From assembly GCF_023159225.1 (NCBI RefSeq), contig NC_063173.1, positions 8,284,852 to 8,348,851 on the forward strand: 64,000 nucleotides of DNA, read 5' to 3'. The notes beneath the pieces were generated by a model. The model was not told the origin of the DNA. It did no database searches and saw nothing but the letters and a program-made list of their open reading frames with translations. The position numbers and the translations under genes were made by a program. Shown here in pieces: positions 22,961 to 35,769 of the stretch. How positions within the stretch are numbered: position 1 is the stretch's first letter; every line of letters starts with the position of its first letter. Source of the stretch: Perognathus longimembris pacificus (Eukaryota > Chordata > Mammalia > Rodentia > Heteromyidae).

Positions 22961-23594
22961 ATATTTGATATAGAAATGCATCAACTATTCTCAAGACTTG
23001 GCCCCTTCAAATCGGGTGGATGGGGTGAGAGTTCCTATTTCTATATTCTGGAATCTACAAATATCTTCAGGATGAGGATTACTGAACACACATTAAAGTT
23101 AAATATTACTATAAGCACAAGTGGAAAATAGTTTGATCACCTGATTAATTTGGAAAGGTGACATAAAACATTTGAATTCGGCTTTTTTTGTATAAGAAAG
23201 AAGTTACTTCTGTATCTGAACCTTTTGTTGTTGTTGTTGTTTGAGTTTAATAATTTAACTTTCAAGAGGACATATCAATTGCTCAGATCGTGGGGCTGTT
23301 TCAATATCAGGTCAGTTCAGAAAGGCATTTGCCCACAAGTAGTTCTGCAAATGTTGGACTTCTAAACAGGCCTCACAACTAAAGGGGCAATCCCTGTTCC
23401 TTCAGTGATGAAATTTCACCTGTGGTATTAGCCTAATCCTTGGAAAAAATCTGCACATCAGATATTATGAGGAACCAAAGTACTAGTCATGTATAATTCC
23501 CAGGATTACTTCCTGTACTAAAAATTGACTACATGGAAGATGCAGAAAAAAAAAAATCAATCTACCTTCTGCACTCAAAAGGAATCTTAAGTAC

Positions 23595-25325
23595 AAAAGA
23601 AACAAAAAGAGAATGGAAGATCTTCAGAGAAAGACTATCATGTTTGTGGATTAGAAACAAGGTGTTTAAAATGGCACTACTCCCCAAACTCATGGAACTC
23701 ATCCAATGCCTACTTTCAAACACCAGTTACTTTCTCTACAAAAACTAACATGCTGATCCTAAAACTCACATGGAATTGCAAAGGAGCAAAACAATCCTGA
23801 AAAAGCAGAACATGGTTGGAAGACTCACTTTCCCATTTCAAAACTCACTACCAAATAACAGTAATCAAGTTAGTGTGGTACTGGTATGAGGACAGACATA
23901 CAGACCAATAGAACAAAAGAATCCAGAAATAAATCACATTTATGGGCAATTACTCTTTTCATAAAATGATGCTTGGGCAACAGGATAGACATATACAAAA
24001 CAATGAATCTGGAGCTTTGTTTCCTAACATACCTCAAATTTTTCCAACACATTAAAAATCCTACACATAAGGGCTAAAACTAAAAATTTCTTAAAGCACA
24101 AAGTAAATTTTTGCAACACTGTTCTAAGCGATGTTCCTTAGATATAATATCAAAAGTACATGCAACCAAAGTAAAACAAAGAATAAATCAAATCGTTTTA
24201 TTATTAAAAACTTTCGCTCTTCACAAAACATCATCATGAAAAAGATAAGCTACAGGAGGGGATAAAGTATTTGCAAATTAGATATGTCACTAAGTAGCCG
24301 GCATCTAGAATATACAATAGTTAATTCACACTTACATATGAGGGGGTAATCTCAAATGCCCAGTGAATGTATTAAAATTAAACCCTACACACAATAAAAA
24401 ACCAGACATATGAGTAAAAATGCAGTAATGTATACCCTGTTCAAACACATGGTTCGTGCTCCAAGACAGAACAGGACAGCATGAGATTACATCAAACAAC
24501 TCAGAACAGTATACAATTTAAAACTTATAAATTATTTCAAAACTTTTCCACTTAGTATTTCAGACCACAGAAAAGGGGGAAAGAATACTTTGTAAAAAAA
24601 AAAAAAAATTCTTGCAATTTAGCCAAGAAAAAAATTAACTTAATTTAAAAAAGAGCAAGAGATCTGAAAAAAATCATTCTTCCAAAGAAGATATACAAAT
24701 GGCTAATAATGCTCACTATTATTACCCACTCCAACTGAACTCTAGTGCATTTCTGGTAGAAATGTAAAATGGTTTTAAATACTTTGAAAAACATTTTTTC
24801 AGCTCCCCCAAACTCTAAAATTAAGGTTAGCCTATCATCTAGCAATTCCACTCCTAGGTAAATGCAAGAGAAGTGGAAGGATATACCAAATTGTATACAT
24901 TCGTGTGATAAAATTTCTCCTAATAGGCAAAAGCTACCTCACTCAATTGTTCAGATAAGAATATGATTTATATTCATACCATAACATATTGGCTATAAGA
25001 ATGCACATATACCATAAGGGATAATATACACTATAATGGATACTTCAGTTTTAATACATTATGTTAAATGAAAGAAGTTAAACTCAAAACAGAACATTTG
25101 GTTCTGCTTAGATCAGTGTCACAATAGGCAAAGACTTGAAGCAGAAAGCAGTTTTATGATTGTTGGGTTCTGGAGGAAAAAAGGAATGGGAAATTACTAA
25201 TAGGTAGGAGATGAACAAAATGTTCTGGAATTACATACATGAATAATCACCAAATTATAGACTTTAAGAGGGAGAATTTTACATTATACAAATTATATTT
25301 CAGTAAGGTTCTAAAAGTAAAAACT
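23595..25325 (+). mobile_element. Old L1 fragment (ORF2 3' part and 3' UTR)
   Basis: Carries eroded ORF2 landmarks such as AGACATACAGACCAATAGAA (23893) and GAAGATATACAAATGGCTAA (24688). Reading frames are broken throughout. It is antisense to PICALM and looks like an ancient mammalian L1M. Confidence 0.7.
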
Positions 25326-25387
25326 TTTAAATTCTCACTTCACAAAGCATCTGATACACTTCTTTCAAACAAAAATGAATTTCAAAC

Positions 25388-25610
25388 CGAGCACCGGTGG
25401 CTCATACCTGTAATCCTAGCTACTCAGGGGCTGAAATCTGAAGATTGTGGTTCAAAACTAGCCCAAGCAGGAAAGTCTGTGAGACACTTACTTCCAATTA
25501 ACCACCAGAAAACCAGAAGTGTTGCTGTGGCTCAAGTGGAAGAGCACTAGCCTTGAGCTGAAGAGCTCAAGGACAGCGCCCAGGACCAGAGTTCAAGCCC
25601 ACGACCGACC
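25388..25610 (+). repeat. B1-like/Geo dimeric SINE
   Basis: Complete dimer about 100 bp from exon 4 on the downstream side; CpG in ACCGGTGGC kept. Confidence 0.8.
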
Positions 25611-25708
25611 AAAAAAAAAATTGTGTTTCACCTTTCAAAACAGGCTAAAACGCCATTAATTTGTAATGTACTTTGAATTAGATGTCAAAGCAAGCAAACA
25701 TAACTCAC

Positions 25709-25811
25709 CCTCTCTTCACTTTTGTGAAATCAAATGCAACTTGTCTGTATGAAACTGCTTTTTCATTTAGGTATCTACTGTATCGCCTAATAAATGTAGA
25801 CATATCATATC
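25709..25811 (-). CDS. PICALM: PICALM exon 4 (residues 117-151)
   Basis: The 103-nt exon completes Gly117 and reads [17 protein letters not shown] through FTKVKRG, with two bases of Gly151. Acceptor is CTTCAG and donor GTGAGT. It encodes the helix with the basic FIRRYSRYL stretch of the ANTH domain, near the end of the part that databases mark as ENTH-like. Phases join exons 3 and 5. Confidence 0.96.
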
Positions 25812-26034
25812 CTGAAGAAACAGAAAGGTTTTCATAAATGATTAAAATCTCACTTTGCCTATGAGACAACTTTTATTCAATAGTTCATCTTGATATCCCA
25901 AGCCTACTAAGTGTTGTAAATTAGTAACTAAAAAAGAATTTCATATTATATTCAGCTTAAAACTTTTTTTTTCAAAGCAGATCTTAATGTGGCTTTAAAA
26001 CTATTCCTCTTAAAATTTCACTAAAATATCTTCA

Positions 26035-26117
26035 TTCTGCTTCTTAATCAACATTGAACCCAGGGCCTTGTACTTGTAAAGCAAGTACTCCACTACTTGA
26101 ACTATGCCTCTAGTCCT
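26035..26117 (-). repeat. ID-like monomer
   Basis: Reversed ID (GAACCCAGGGCCTTGTAC) without a partner. Confidence 0.55.
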
Positions 26118-26589
26118 TGCTTTTGTCTTTGTAAAGTAGAAGAAGCAAAAATGTACAGACTTACTGAGACAAGCAATCACTAAAGTATAAGGTGCTTTGG
26201 GGTTTTCTTTGTTGTTGTTTTCTTTAATTCCTGTCATTTTGTTGATTTTGTAATGTTTATTTCTTAATCCTCATTTTTTAAATCTACTGATATAGTGAGA
26301 TTTAGCCTTTCCTATAGTTTTATGGTAGAACTTATCTTTCTGTTCTGTGTGATTCTTTTAAGTATCTTCTGAAGTGCTAGCTTAGTTCATGAATCCTCCT
26401 CAGTTGTTTATCATAGAAAGGTTTTACCAAATATGAAGGATAGTTGTGCTGCTTACAGTAATCTTCTGAAATAGGTTATTCCATGTTCTTCCTTGCTTTT
26501 AGTTTCTGCCTAATATAAAGACTTTATAAAGTTTCTGCATACACACCTTAGCTGATAGATTGGTATTATTCCTGTTAATCTATTTGTAT

Positions 26590-26975
26590 CATTGTTTCCT
26601 GTAGGCTATGTGTTGTTCTAAGTACTTTACAGTTATTAAACCTCATGACAGCCCTCTTGGAAAGGGACTTTTTACAGATGCAGAGAGGTAAAGCAACTTA
26701 TTAAAGTTCATACAACTGGGCTGGGAATATGGCCTAGTGGCAAGAGAGCTTGCCTCGTATACATAAAGCCCTGGGTTCAATTCCCCAGCACCACATATAT
26801 AGAAAATGGCCAGAGGTGGCGCTGTGGCTCAAGTGGCAGAGTAAAAAGAAGCCAGGGACAGTGCTCAGGCCCTGAGTCCAAGCCCCAGGACTGGCAAAAA
26901 GAAAAAAAAAGTTCATACAACTGTGAGTGGTGAAGAAAAAATTCAAACCTAAACAGTTTATCCAACTAGAGGCAT
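26590..26975 (-). repeat. MIR split by an IDL-Geo insertion
   Basis: Reversed MIR with TTACAGATGCAGAGAGGTAA before the insertion and CAACTGTGAGTGGTGAAG after it. Confidence 0.7.
26719..26907 (+). repeat. IDL-Geo SINE with 16-bp target-site duplication
   Basis: AAAGTTCATACAACTG is repeated perfectly at 26703-26718 and 26908-26923. A short internal deletion removes GTGCTAGCCTTGAGC of the Geo part. Confidence 0.93.
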
Positions 26976-27110
26976 ACTTCATATGGTAGAACACCAGTTT
27001 AATTGAGCAGGAGGTCCTGAGTTGAAATCCCAGGACCATTTAAGCAGAAAAATATATGTGTGTGTATACATACGCATGCATGCATGTGTGCGCGCACACA
27101 CACACAGAGT
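26966..27110 (+). repeat. ID-like fragment with TG/CA tail
   Basis: Diverged ID ending CTGAGTTGAAATCCCAGGAC, then TGTGTG/GCATGCATG/CACACA simple sequence (27056-27107). Confidence 0.5.
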
Positions 27111-27385
27111 ACAAAAACCCAAACAGTCCAACTCTAGAATTCTCTCAACTAGCCTGTAATGCCTCTCCAATGTCAAGATGTTAGGTACAAAGCCAAAATC
27201 AACCATATTATTCAAACTAAAAGATTTGTTCCCCATTATAACCCTCACTAAAACAAAAAGAACTAAACAATAACATGCTAAGAGTTCAATTCTGCAATTA
27301 TCTTTATATGGGGATACTCTTGACTTTCTGTACAACTATTTTTATATGGGATACTCTAGATTATTCTATAGTAAGTTGTCTTTAC

Positions 27386-27461
27386 CTTGCAGTCCACTTT
27401 TATCCAAAAAATTGCTTAGGTTAAACAATGTGTTTCTTGAAGCCAAATACTGAATAAAACG
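27386..27461 (-). CDS. PICALM: PICALM exon 3 (residues 92-116)
   Basis: The 76-nt exon reads RFIQYLASRNTLFNLSNFLD then KSGLQ, with one base of Gly117. Acceptor is TTCCAG and donor GTAAAG. It is the middle of the ANTH helical solenoid. It was too short to stand out as an open frame; it was found by continuing the known protein after exon 2. Both phases fit their neighbours. Confidence 0.96.
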
Positions 27462-27774
27462 CTGGAAAACAAATAAACATCAAATTAAGGTATTGCCATC
27501 TCACAAACTGACTGGAAAAGTAAGAGGGAAAATGATAATTAACATACGTTTATTTACTTTAAATTTATCATCTTCACTCTTTTTAATAAGTAGTTGACAA
27601 ATCTAAAAATAATACACATTTATTAGTACATAAGAATACATTAAACCCTAATTCCCAAGTTATACTATTCATCAAGATAATATAAAGAAATAAGCATCCC
27701 AACCAGTAATTTTAGTTTTCCTATAGCATACTAGAACCATAGCTAATCATATTCAGATTGCATCTGTATTTTAT

Positions 27775-27900
27775 TTATTTTGAGAAAGGGTCCTGTTATG
27801 TTGTTACACAATTGACCTTGACCTCCTGGGTTCAAGCGGTCACCTGTTTAGCCTCTCAAGTATCTGGGATTACAGACCACATCACTATGCCTATCTGGCA
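27775..27900 (-). repeat. B1-like SINE
   Basis: Reversed unit with CCTGGGTTCAAGCGGTCACC and GGGATTACAGACCACATC. Confidence 0.55.
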
Positions 27901-28182
27901 CTTAATTTTATTTCTATTTTCAATTAATAAGAATATACTTATTATTTTCCAATGTGCATTTTAACTCAATTTTCCACAAGGAATTATCCATTTAGTAAAT
28001 GTAAATCTCATTTGTTCATTTTTAAATGATGTTCTAGTATTCCAATGATTAAATATATCATTATGCATCTACTGCATTTCTGGCATTAAAGTTCTTTCCA
28101 ATTTTTACTATGATTAACAATGGTGCACTGACATCTATTTTCACTTAGTCTCCAGCTAAAAATATTTAAAAAGTTTCTCAGG

Positions 28183-28206
28183 AGATATATATACATATAT
28201 GTACAA

Positions 28207-28237
<31 letters not shown>

Positions 28238-28240
28238 TAC
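28183..28240. repeat. AT-rich microsatellite
   Basis: (TA)n with interspersed CA and GT steps, directly before a SINE. Confidence 0.8.
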
Positions 28241-28250
28241 GCACCCTTTT

Positions 28251-28457
28251 TAGCTGGACATTTGTAGCTCATGCTATAATCCTAGCTACTCAAGAGGCTG
28301 AGATCTGAGAACTGAGTTTCAAAGGCAGCCCAGGCAGAAAAGTCCACAAGATTTATCTCTTAATTAACAGCAAAAACTGGAAATCAAAGTGTGGCTCAAT
28401 TGCTAGACTTGAGCAAAAAAAGCTAAGCAAGACCAAGTTCAAGTGCCAGCAGCAGCA
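28251..28457 (+). repeat. B1-like/Geo dimeric SINE
   Basis: Head GCTATAATCCTAGCTACTCA and eroded Geo half ending CAGCAGCAGCA. Confidence 0.72.
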
Positions 28458-29048
28458 TGTATCTGCATACATATACAGAGTACACCTTTTACAAAATACA
28501 CTGAAAATGCTTCCAATGGGCGTACTTACCATGAATATTACCATAACTTTCCTTTATAACCTCAGAACTGGTAACTAAAGAAATTCCTTTCAAATTTAGT
28601 TGTTAAAATTCCCTTTTTTAAAAAAAATATTTGTAGTGGCTTAGTATTTGCTTAACATCCCAATTCATTCTTGTTCACCTGATCTTACCCCAAATCAACA
28701 AGCCAGAATTCTGAAGAACTAGCAAATCAAAAACTCTCATTTCATCATATCCTGAAAGAATCGGCTTCAAAATATTAATTATGCTATGACAGTAACAGCA
28801 TGAGGTTTTAAAACATAATTTTATTGTCACTATTAAGGTGTTGAACAAAGAGGTTACCACTTCACAATTCAGGTAATGTGTACATTTCTCTTTTGGACAA
28901 TGCCACTCCTTCCTTTGATTTTTCCCAGTTCCTCCCTCTCTCATTGCTGCCCACAAATATGCAGAATACCGTGACTGCATTTGTTCACCCTACCTCCCTC
29001 CCTTTTGGTACCCCCTCCCTTGCTACTCCTAAGAAGCAGAAAAGGAAA

Positions 29049-29097
29049 CACACACACACACCACCACCACCACCACCACCAATAACAACAACAACAG
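29049..29097 (+). repeat. CA / CAC / CAA simple repeats
   Basis: Three short arrays in a row: dinucleotide, then CAC trinucleotides, then CAA trinucleotides. Confidence 0.8.
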
Positions 29098-30093
29098 TAT
29101 GGATTTTGCAGGCTTTGAGATCACATTTCTTAACTTTTGCTTACTAGTAATGAATGCAGAATGCAAATATTTTAACCTATCAGGCCATTTCAGCTACCTT
29201 TCTAGGGATAAGAAATCTAATTTTTCTTAATCCTTCCTACATTTATCATAGTATTTACCTACAAAAACACAGATTTATTCAAGTTGCGATCTATGTTTTC
29301 AGAGAAGATTACTGATATTCAAAATGGTACTAAATTGAGCACCATGCCACCAACCTAGCTATAGTAAGGCTTCATTGTATTCATTCTATATGATCTGAGA
29401 TAAATTAGAATGAACCATCCAAAGTTTACTGTATTATTTTTTCTACTAGTTGGATATGTTTGAAATATTTACTGGCCCTATGCTCACCTCTTTTTGGAAT
29501 TTCATCTACAAATCTTTCCACATTTTCATTTATTGCTTACAACTTATCATCTACATACTAAGGGATAAGCATAATACCGATGAGAAATCATGCTCACAAA
29601 AGTGACTGCCCAAGTGATTCATCTGGAAAGTACAAAATGGGATAGAAGTACCTATCCACCTAATTTAACATTATGACAAAATACCCACTCAGCCTCAACT
29701 TTTTGAGATTTTTCTCTGTATCCAGGTTTTTCCGCCTTAACACTAAAAATATACAGGACAAAAACTTCTTTGTTGCTTGGTACTGTCCTATGCATAATAT
29801 TATGTTTAGAAACAGTCGTAGCTCCTACATACCAGAGACCAATTATTCCCATCCGGCTCTAACAACAAAAATTTCTTTGCTGCAGGGAATTACTTCCTTT
29901 CCCTGATCACTTTGAGAATTGCTGTTGCATGGTTTTTTTTGTTATATACCACAGCTAGTGCATACTCTCTTGCAAGCTAGTCACATGTGACAATGAGAAA
30001 AGTGTATAAAGTAGCATTAAAAAAAGAAGTATAGGGTTAATATTAGCTATTTATGGAAAATGAAATAGTAATTTATTTTTAAAAATACATCGA

Positions 30094-30328
30094 AGCCAGA
30101 CACTGGTGGCTTAACACCTGTAATCCTAGCTTCTCAGGCGTCTGAAATCTGAGGATAAAGGTTCAAGGCCAGTCTGGGCAGAAGAAAATCCCTGAAACTC
30201 TAATCTTCAACTAACCACCAAAAAGCCAGAAGCAGAACTGTGGTTCAAATGGTAGAGCACCAGCCTTGAGCAAAAAAGCTAAGGGAAAGCACCTAGGCTC
30301 TGAGTTCAAGCCCTAGTACTGACACCAA
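30094..30328 (+). repeat. B1-like/Geo dimeric SINE
   Basis: Complete, moderately diverged dimer. Confidence 0.8.
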
Positions 30329-30359
30329 TAAAATTTAAACTAAAAAAATAAGCCCACTG

Positions 30360-30460
30360 TGCCAGGCATGGTGGTACACACCTGTAATCCCAGCAATCAG
30401 GAGCCTGAAGTAGGAAGATCACATGTCCAAGTGATAGCTTGTTCCCCCCCCCCAAAAAAA
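30360..30460 (+). repeat. B1 SINE
   Basis: Starts GCCAGGCATGGTGGTACACA; 3' end replaced by C and A runs. Confidence 0.7.
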
Positions 30461-32090
30461 ACCTAAAAATAAGCATACTAAAATGCTGTATTTCCTCTTC
30501 TGTCACCCAATTACACAGAATATCAATCAGTATCTCTTTTGCCTATCAACTTCTTCCTCCCAGTTATCACTTCACTTACAATTTCTGAAAGCTCTTTTCT
30601 TTGCCTATTTATGTGTTGCCTCTACTTGTGACTTTTTTCTTTTTATAAACTAAATTATAACAGAAAATTGTAAAAAAAAAAATTATAGACGCCTGAAGTT
30701 CTTCAAAACAAGATTTGCAATCATGATCTCAAGTAAGCCTATTAATGATAAAAATACATATTATAATTAGAATCAAAATAACTTTGAATTACAATTAAGT
30801 TAGTATACCCGAACACTTCAATTGGGCTCTATAAACTGTTTTAGTGAATTAGAAAAGAATTGAATAACACCTCCTAAACGTTGTTGCATCTAACTGAATT
30901 AGTAAGTCATATTCCAGGTAGCACTCCTAGGAATCATTTTTAAAAATGAAAAACTGCCAATTAACCCCTAAACATGGGCTGTAGCATAAATAATACAAAA
31001 AAAAAACCCTCAATTTTCAGCAAGTTATATAGTTAATAAAATAATGGAATATGGAATTATATAAAGATGATAACCAAATACTAATACCAATTATAGCAAT
31101 GCTTATAACATCTAAACAAGGCAAATATATTTTTATCTAAATTATGATCATAGCTACTGAAAATACAAATGCTTTCAGAAAAGTACCAAAAGAAATTATA
31201 TTCTTAGACAATAGTATGATTTCTTGGAATGATATAAATCACCAGTAAGTTCCTGCTTTAATTCTGAAATGCAATAATGCTGCATTGGCATTTGTCAGAG
31301 ATTATTGTCTCATGACCTTAAAGGTAAAGGTAACAGGAAAATGCTAGATATCAGAAAGTCATTATATTCAGAAATCTAGTAACAATGGTTGAAGTCCCAC
31401 CTAATTCCTATGGCAGCTATTCTGGACTGCATACTTTTTCATTTTATCTACTTTCATTCACGCATTCTTAGAAAGCTTTTTTTTAAACACCATTTCACAA
31501 TAAGTACAGTAACTGAGAAAAAGTATGTATGGTGCTTAGCCAAAAATATTATAGAAAATAAAATGATTCTCTCCAAAGATAAAACTTCAACAACCTATCT
31601 ATCTTGTTACCCTTTTGAGCAACAAAGGATTCAGCCATAACATAATAAAGAAATATTTTAATCAGTCCCTCTCAGCCAAATGTCATTATCAGTCTTTAAC
31701 ATCACAACCATGAACTAGGCGAAGTACTTCCAAAGACAACCTCATGGTATAAAACAGAAATGTGTTTGGAATCTAATTTTAAAAGGCAAGTGAATACAAA
31801 TACATCACCTACAAACCAGGACTGCAAAGATCAGTGCCACCTACAGAACCCACATTTTGATTCTTGATCTCATTATTAAAATCCTCTGTGCTCTGGCCCA
31901 ATTTCTATTTTTTAATTTACAGGCCACCTTTCCTCAAGTTTCAGGATATAAAATTATATTCCTGGCTAATCATCTGGCCCTTTTGATCTGTATTATTCAG
32001 TTGCCAAGTTACTGAAGTTTTGTTTGGAGAAAAGCAAATTGAACAATCAGACATCACACTAATATGCTTGCTAACAAAAACTGTTCTTAC

Positions 32091-32233
32091 CTCATTTCCA
32101 TATACCATCAAATGATGAGTTGTAATGAGAGATTTGAAGACCACCACCCAACTACTGTTAGTAGTTCTTTCAAATAGACTGTCTGCCAACTGTGGGATGT
32201 TCACATTCATCTCATTTGTGCACTGAATTAAGT
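32091..32233 (-). CDS. PICALM: PICALM exon 2 (residues 44-91)
   Basis: The 143-nt exon completes Tyr44 and reads LIQCTNEMNVNIPQLADS through MVYGNE. It follows an acceptor TTGCAG and is followed by donor GTAAGA. It encodes helices 2-4 of the ANTH/ENTH core, including the FERTTNSSWVVVFKSL segment typical of the family. It is in phase with exon 1 across 25.6 kb of intron and ends on a codon boundary. No substitution relative to the mammalian protein is evident to me. Confidence 0.97.
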
Positions 32234-32577
32234 CTGCAATAAAAAAAATTAAGATGATCAATTACTCTCATTTTAATTTATTGTTAATGTCAGATTTATA
32301 TACAAACAGAAAAAAATCTAATAAAGAGGAGTAACAATGGACAGTTTGAAGAATTGGTTAAAACTCTTAGGGGCGCAACTGAGACCATTATGAACAAGTA
32401 GATACTTGATTGATACAGGACTGATCAATAATAACACAAAGAGAACTAAACTTCTTTATGGTGTAATTCACTGTCAAGAACTATAACCACTTTAAAAGGA
32501 ATTGTTTCAAAGTCTTAAGGAACTTTTAGTTCTCTTACCAGTATTAATTTAGTCATCCCTTTAAAATGAATTTCTAC

Positions 32578-32880
32578 CCTGGGCACTAGTGACTCATGTA
32601 TGCAATCCTAACTACTTGGGAGGAGCCTGATAGTGTTAGGTTCAGGATTTGAGGCCAGCTGGGCAGGAAAAAATTTCTGAGACCTTTCTCAACAAAGAGG
32701 TGGATTGGTGGAATATGCCAGTTATACTAGCTACCAGGACGCCTAACACAAGTTGCACCCATGCAGAAAGCAAGAGCATAGCTCAAAAAACACAAAGCAA
32801 AAATCAGGGCTGAAGGTACGAATCCAATCCTGCTTAGCAATCAAGGCCCTGAGTTCAAAACCCAAGCATAACAAAAATAA
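32578..32880 (+). repeat. Composite B1-like SINE
   Basis: B1-like head (CTCATGTATGCAATCCTAAC) followed by a second B1-like and a Geo/ID-like end (GGCCCTGAGTTCAAAACCCA). About 300 bp. Confidence 0.5.
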
Positions 32881-34099
32881 AGAAGTAAAATTTTAACACA
32901 GAGAAGCATAAATAAGCTGAAAATGAATTACTTCCATGAAAATCTTCCCAAGAGTACTATATTTACACTAAAAGGAAAATTACAGAACATGGTCTATGAT
33001 TGCATAAGATTGTAGTTGTTTATATAAAATAATTCTCATTTTTCCCCTCAATTCTATGGTGTTAACACAGATTACTAGTTGATATCTAGCTAATTATGGT
33101 AAAACAAAATGAATTAAGTTTTTACTGCATAAATTTCTAAGCCAGAAATGAGTTAGACACTATCATTTAAGTATTGCTGTGAACACTGCTAAAGCAATGT
33201 AAGTTCTAATCTTTTATTTCAAATTCAAAAGGACTACTATGTAACACAATGGTTTCACCCAAGTTGGGGAGAGAACAGCTAGAAATAGACAGACCTCAGA
33301 TATTATCTAAAATATGCTTAACAGATAATCACTGACATATTCAATAAAGACAAAATATGATTCAATTTAAGGAAACAATAGGAAGTCCAAGCCATGAATC
33401 ATTTTAACATATGTATCAAATATAATGAACAAACATCTTAATGAACAAACATCTAAGCTTAACTAGCATCAAGGAAAAAATGAGTTATTCATGACTCATA
33501 ATTTTTCCACTTTGTCTTTAACTCTTAATGATCAGATAGAAATTTAATTTTAAAAATATTAGCATACATTAAGTGTACAAAGGAGTTTCCACTGTGTGTT
33601 CACATAGATGTGTATGTTCTTTGATCAAATTTACCTCATTTTATTATTTTCTTTACCCTTCTCCCTAAATGAGTTCAAAAGACCTAACTTGGCCTTGACT
33701 GCTAATAAGGAAGGGCAATATAATCAACATTACAGCTTACAATTTTCAAATGCTTGCTTTAGAAAGCCCAATTATTTGTAGAAACAAAGTATCATTTGTT
33801 CAATGTATTTAGATACAGAGCTACTCTGGCTAACACTGCTTAAAGAACAAAGCACAACAGAATGCCCACAAAATAGCAGAATGACCAAAGTCTTTTCGCA
33901 ATTCAGACTACTTGCAACAAAAATTAAACTAATAAATTCAATTTGGGATTCCTGGTTCCGCTTCGGAAATTTAAAAAAAAAAAAAGCAAGTGGAATTTTA
34001 TCACTGCCTTCTCTGAATTTCATACTGCCTTAACACTTGTCCTGTAGCACTGAACTTATCTTGCTTCAAATACAATAGGGTAAAGCCTATTTATGCCAC

Positions 34100-34195
34100 T
34101 TTTTATGTAATCCAGGCTGGCCTCAAACTCTTAATACTCCTCCTTCTTCAGCCTCCCAAGTGTTGTGATTCCAGGTGTATGTCAACACAGTGAGC
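34100..34195 (-). repeat. B1 SINE
   Basis: Reversed B1 (ATCCAGGCTGGCCTCAAACT). Confidence 0.65.
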
Positions 34196-34464
34196 TCAAA
34201 CTTGATTTCTTAATTATAATTAGTTTTAGTTTATGATAGGGTAAAACAGATTTTGTTGGGGAGCTAGTATCAGTGGCAGCGGATACCTAAATAGAGTAAG
34301 CGCAGATAAATATAGTCAAAGTACTCTATATGGAAAGTGATGGAGGGGATGAAGTTGATGTAGTATATTGTATTCATATGGAAATGTCACAGTGAAACCA
34401 CCTTTTTGCAAATGTATGCTAACCAAAAAAAAAACCAAATACAAGGAAGAAAGGAGGAAAAGTA

Positions 34465-34518
34465 AAGTGAAAGGAAGGGAGGGAGGGAGGGAGAAAGGGA
34501 GGGAGACAGGCAGGCTGG
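34465..34518 (+). repeat. GGGA-rich simple repeat
   Basis: GGAA/GGGA units between an A-rich stretch and a B1-ID dimer. Confidence 0.75.
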
Positions 34519-34519
34519 T

Positions 34520-34738
34520 TTCCTGGGTATGGTGATTCACACAGGTAACTGGAGGAGGTGAAACATGAGTTAGGAGGAGGAAGGAAGAGGGTCTCAACTT
34601 GAAACCAGCCATGAGCAAAGGTAGCAACACTGTCTCTAAAATAGTAAAGTATAAAAGTTGGAAGACTGGCTCAAGTAGTAGAGTGTTTGTCTAACATGTA
34701 TAAGGTTCTGACTTCAATCTGGTACTGTTCCACCCCTA
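34520..34738 (+). repeat. B1-ID dimer
   Basis: Diverged B1 followed by an ID-like unit with GTAGAGTGTTTGTCTAACAT. Confidence 0.55.
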
Positions 34739-35769
34739 AAAAAATCCAATAGTAAGTACTCTCTCATATTTGACTTTACATTCCTAGATTTTTCTCCTAT
34801 ATTCTTCTAAGAAACTATCTTGATGCACACTACCCCGCTTAAATGTAGCAACTACTTCCTTACAATGGCATCAAAAGTAATTGTGCTTAGACTCTTAGTT
34901 TTCAAAACTAACCCCCCCCCCACCAAAAAAACACCCTCTACTTCTGCATGTATTAATACACAGTCCATATCCCATCAGTGGCTATCCTAACCCTCCAGAA
35001 AAGCCTACTTCCCTCCCACAAGCTGTTTCAAAGACAAACCTCAGCTACTGTTTCGAGAAATATCTCTCTCCAAGACATTTGGGAAGGCCGTCACTGTGCC
35101 TAAGAGGTTTGGTAAACATTACTATCAAAGAGGAAAATAAATTGTTCTGCAATGCGCAATAATCAATACTCCGCAATTGAGACCATCAACAATGAAACAC
35201 ATTAATCTGACTCTTCTGTTAAATAAGTGATGTAGGGGTCTCACTCATCCCATATCACGAACCAGTCTCTAAATTAGCCTCCAAGTTCTCTACAACACAA
35301 CACTACCACAGCTAAACCTACTTCACGCAGGGTGGAAACAACGCATCCCACAATTGTCAAAAATCCTTCTATCTTTAGCCTCCATTACAGAACCATTTTC
35401 CAATATGCTGTGATGGAACTTGCTCTCTCTTACCTGAATTTTCACATTCCCTGCTCACTCTTCAAGTGTATTTCTTTAGTGAATTCTTCTACTATACAGT
35501 TACTAAAACTGAAATATAACTACTTCAAATCTTTTTTTTTCCACTAGTCACCTTAAAAGGAGTCTGTAAACATTTTTATTATTCTTTATCACAGAAGTCA
35601 ACTGCTAGGATTAGTCAAACAGAGCCTTACTTATGGATTTTAATATTCACATATATGGTACGTGTATACAAAAGACTATAGTTAGATATGTAGATGTGCA
35701 CATACTGTACTATGTAAACTACAGAACGTGTATATATACTCTCACATTTCTATATTATTCCCTTCATGT

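Larger units (their letters stand above)
20127..25708 (-). other. PICALM: PICALM intron 4
   Basis: 5.6 kb. It holds SINEs at 20465-20688, 20817-21002, 21169-21372, 21386-21612, 22712-22960 and 25388-25610, a C-rich imperfect tandem at 21880-21995 and an old L1 at about 23595-25325. 22000-22710 and 22965-23590 show no recognised element. Confidence 0.8.
25812..27385 (-). other. PICALM: PICALM intron 3
   Basis: Contains a minus ID-like unit (26035-26117), a MIR broken by an IDL-Geo copy (26590-26975) and a diverged ID-like unit ending in a TG/CA tract (26966-27110). The remainder is unrecognised. Confidence 0.8.
27462..32090 (-). other. PICALM: PICALM intron 2
   Basis: 4.6 kb. A minus B1-like unit lies at 27775-27900, an AT microsatellite at about 28183-28240, SINEs at 28251-28457 and 30094-30328, a B1 at 30360-30460 and CA/CAC/CAA simple repeats at 29049-29097. 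28460-29040, 29100-30090 and 30465-32090 hold nothing I can name. Confidence 0.8.

Noticed and set aside
23595..25325. Active L1 element
   Set aside because: No intact ORF2 frame, no 5' end and heavy divergence. This and the fragments near 44763, 48190 and 50372 are dead remnants.
28878..29147. 89-residue plus-strand open frame with Pro-rich end
   Set aside because: The C-terminal part is translated CA/CAC simple repeat, and the rest resembles nothing known; most likely chance.
34316..34630. 104-residue minus-strand frame rich in Leu, Pro and Ser
   Set aside because: It runs through a GGGA simple repeat and a B1-ID SINE, which explains its composition.
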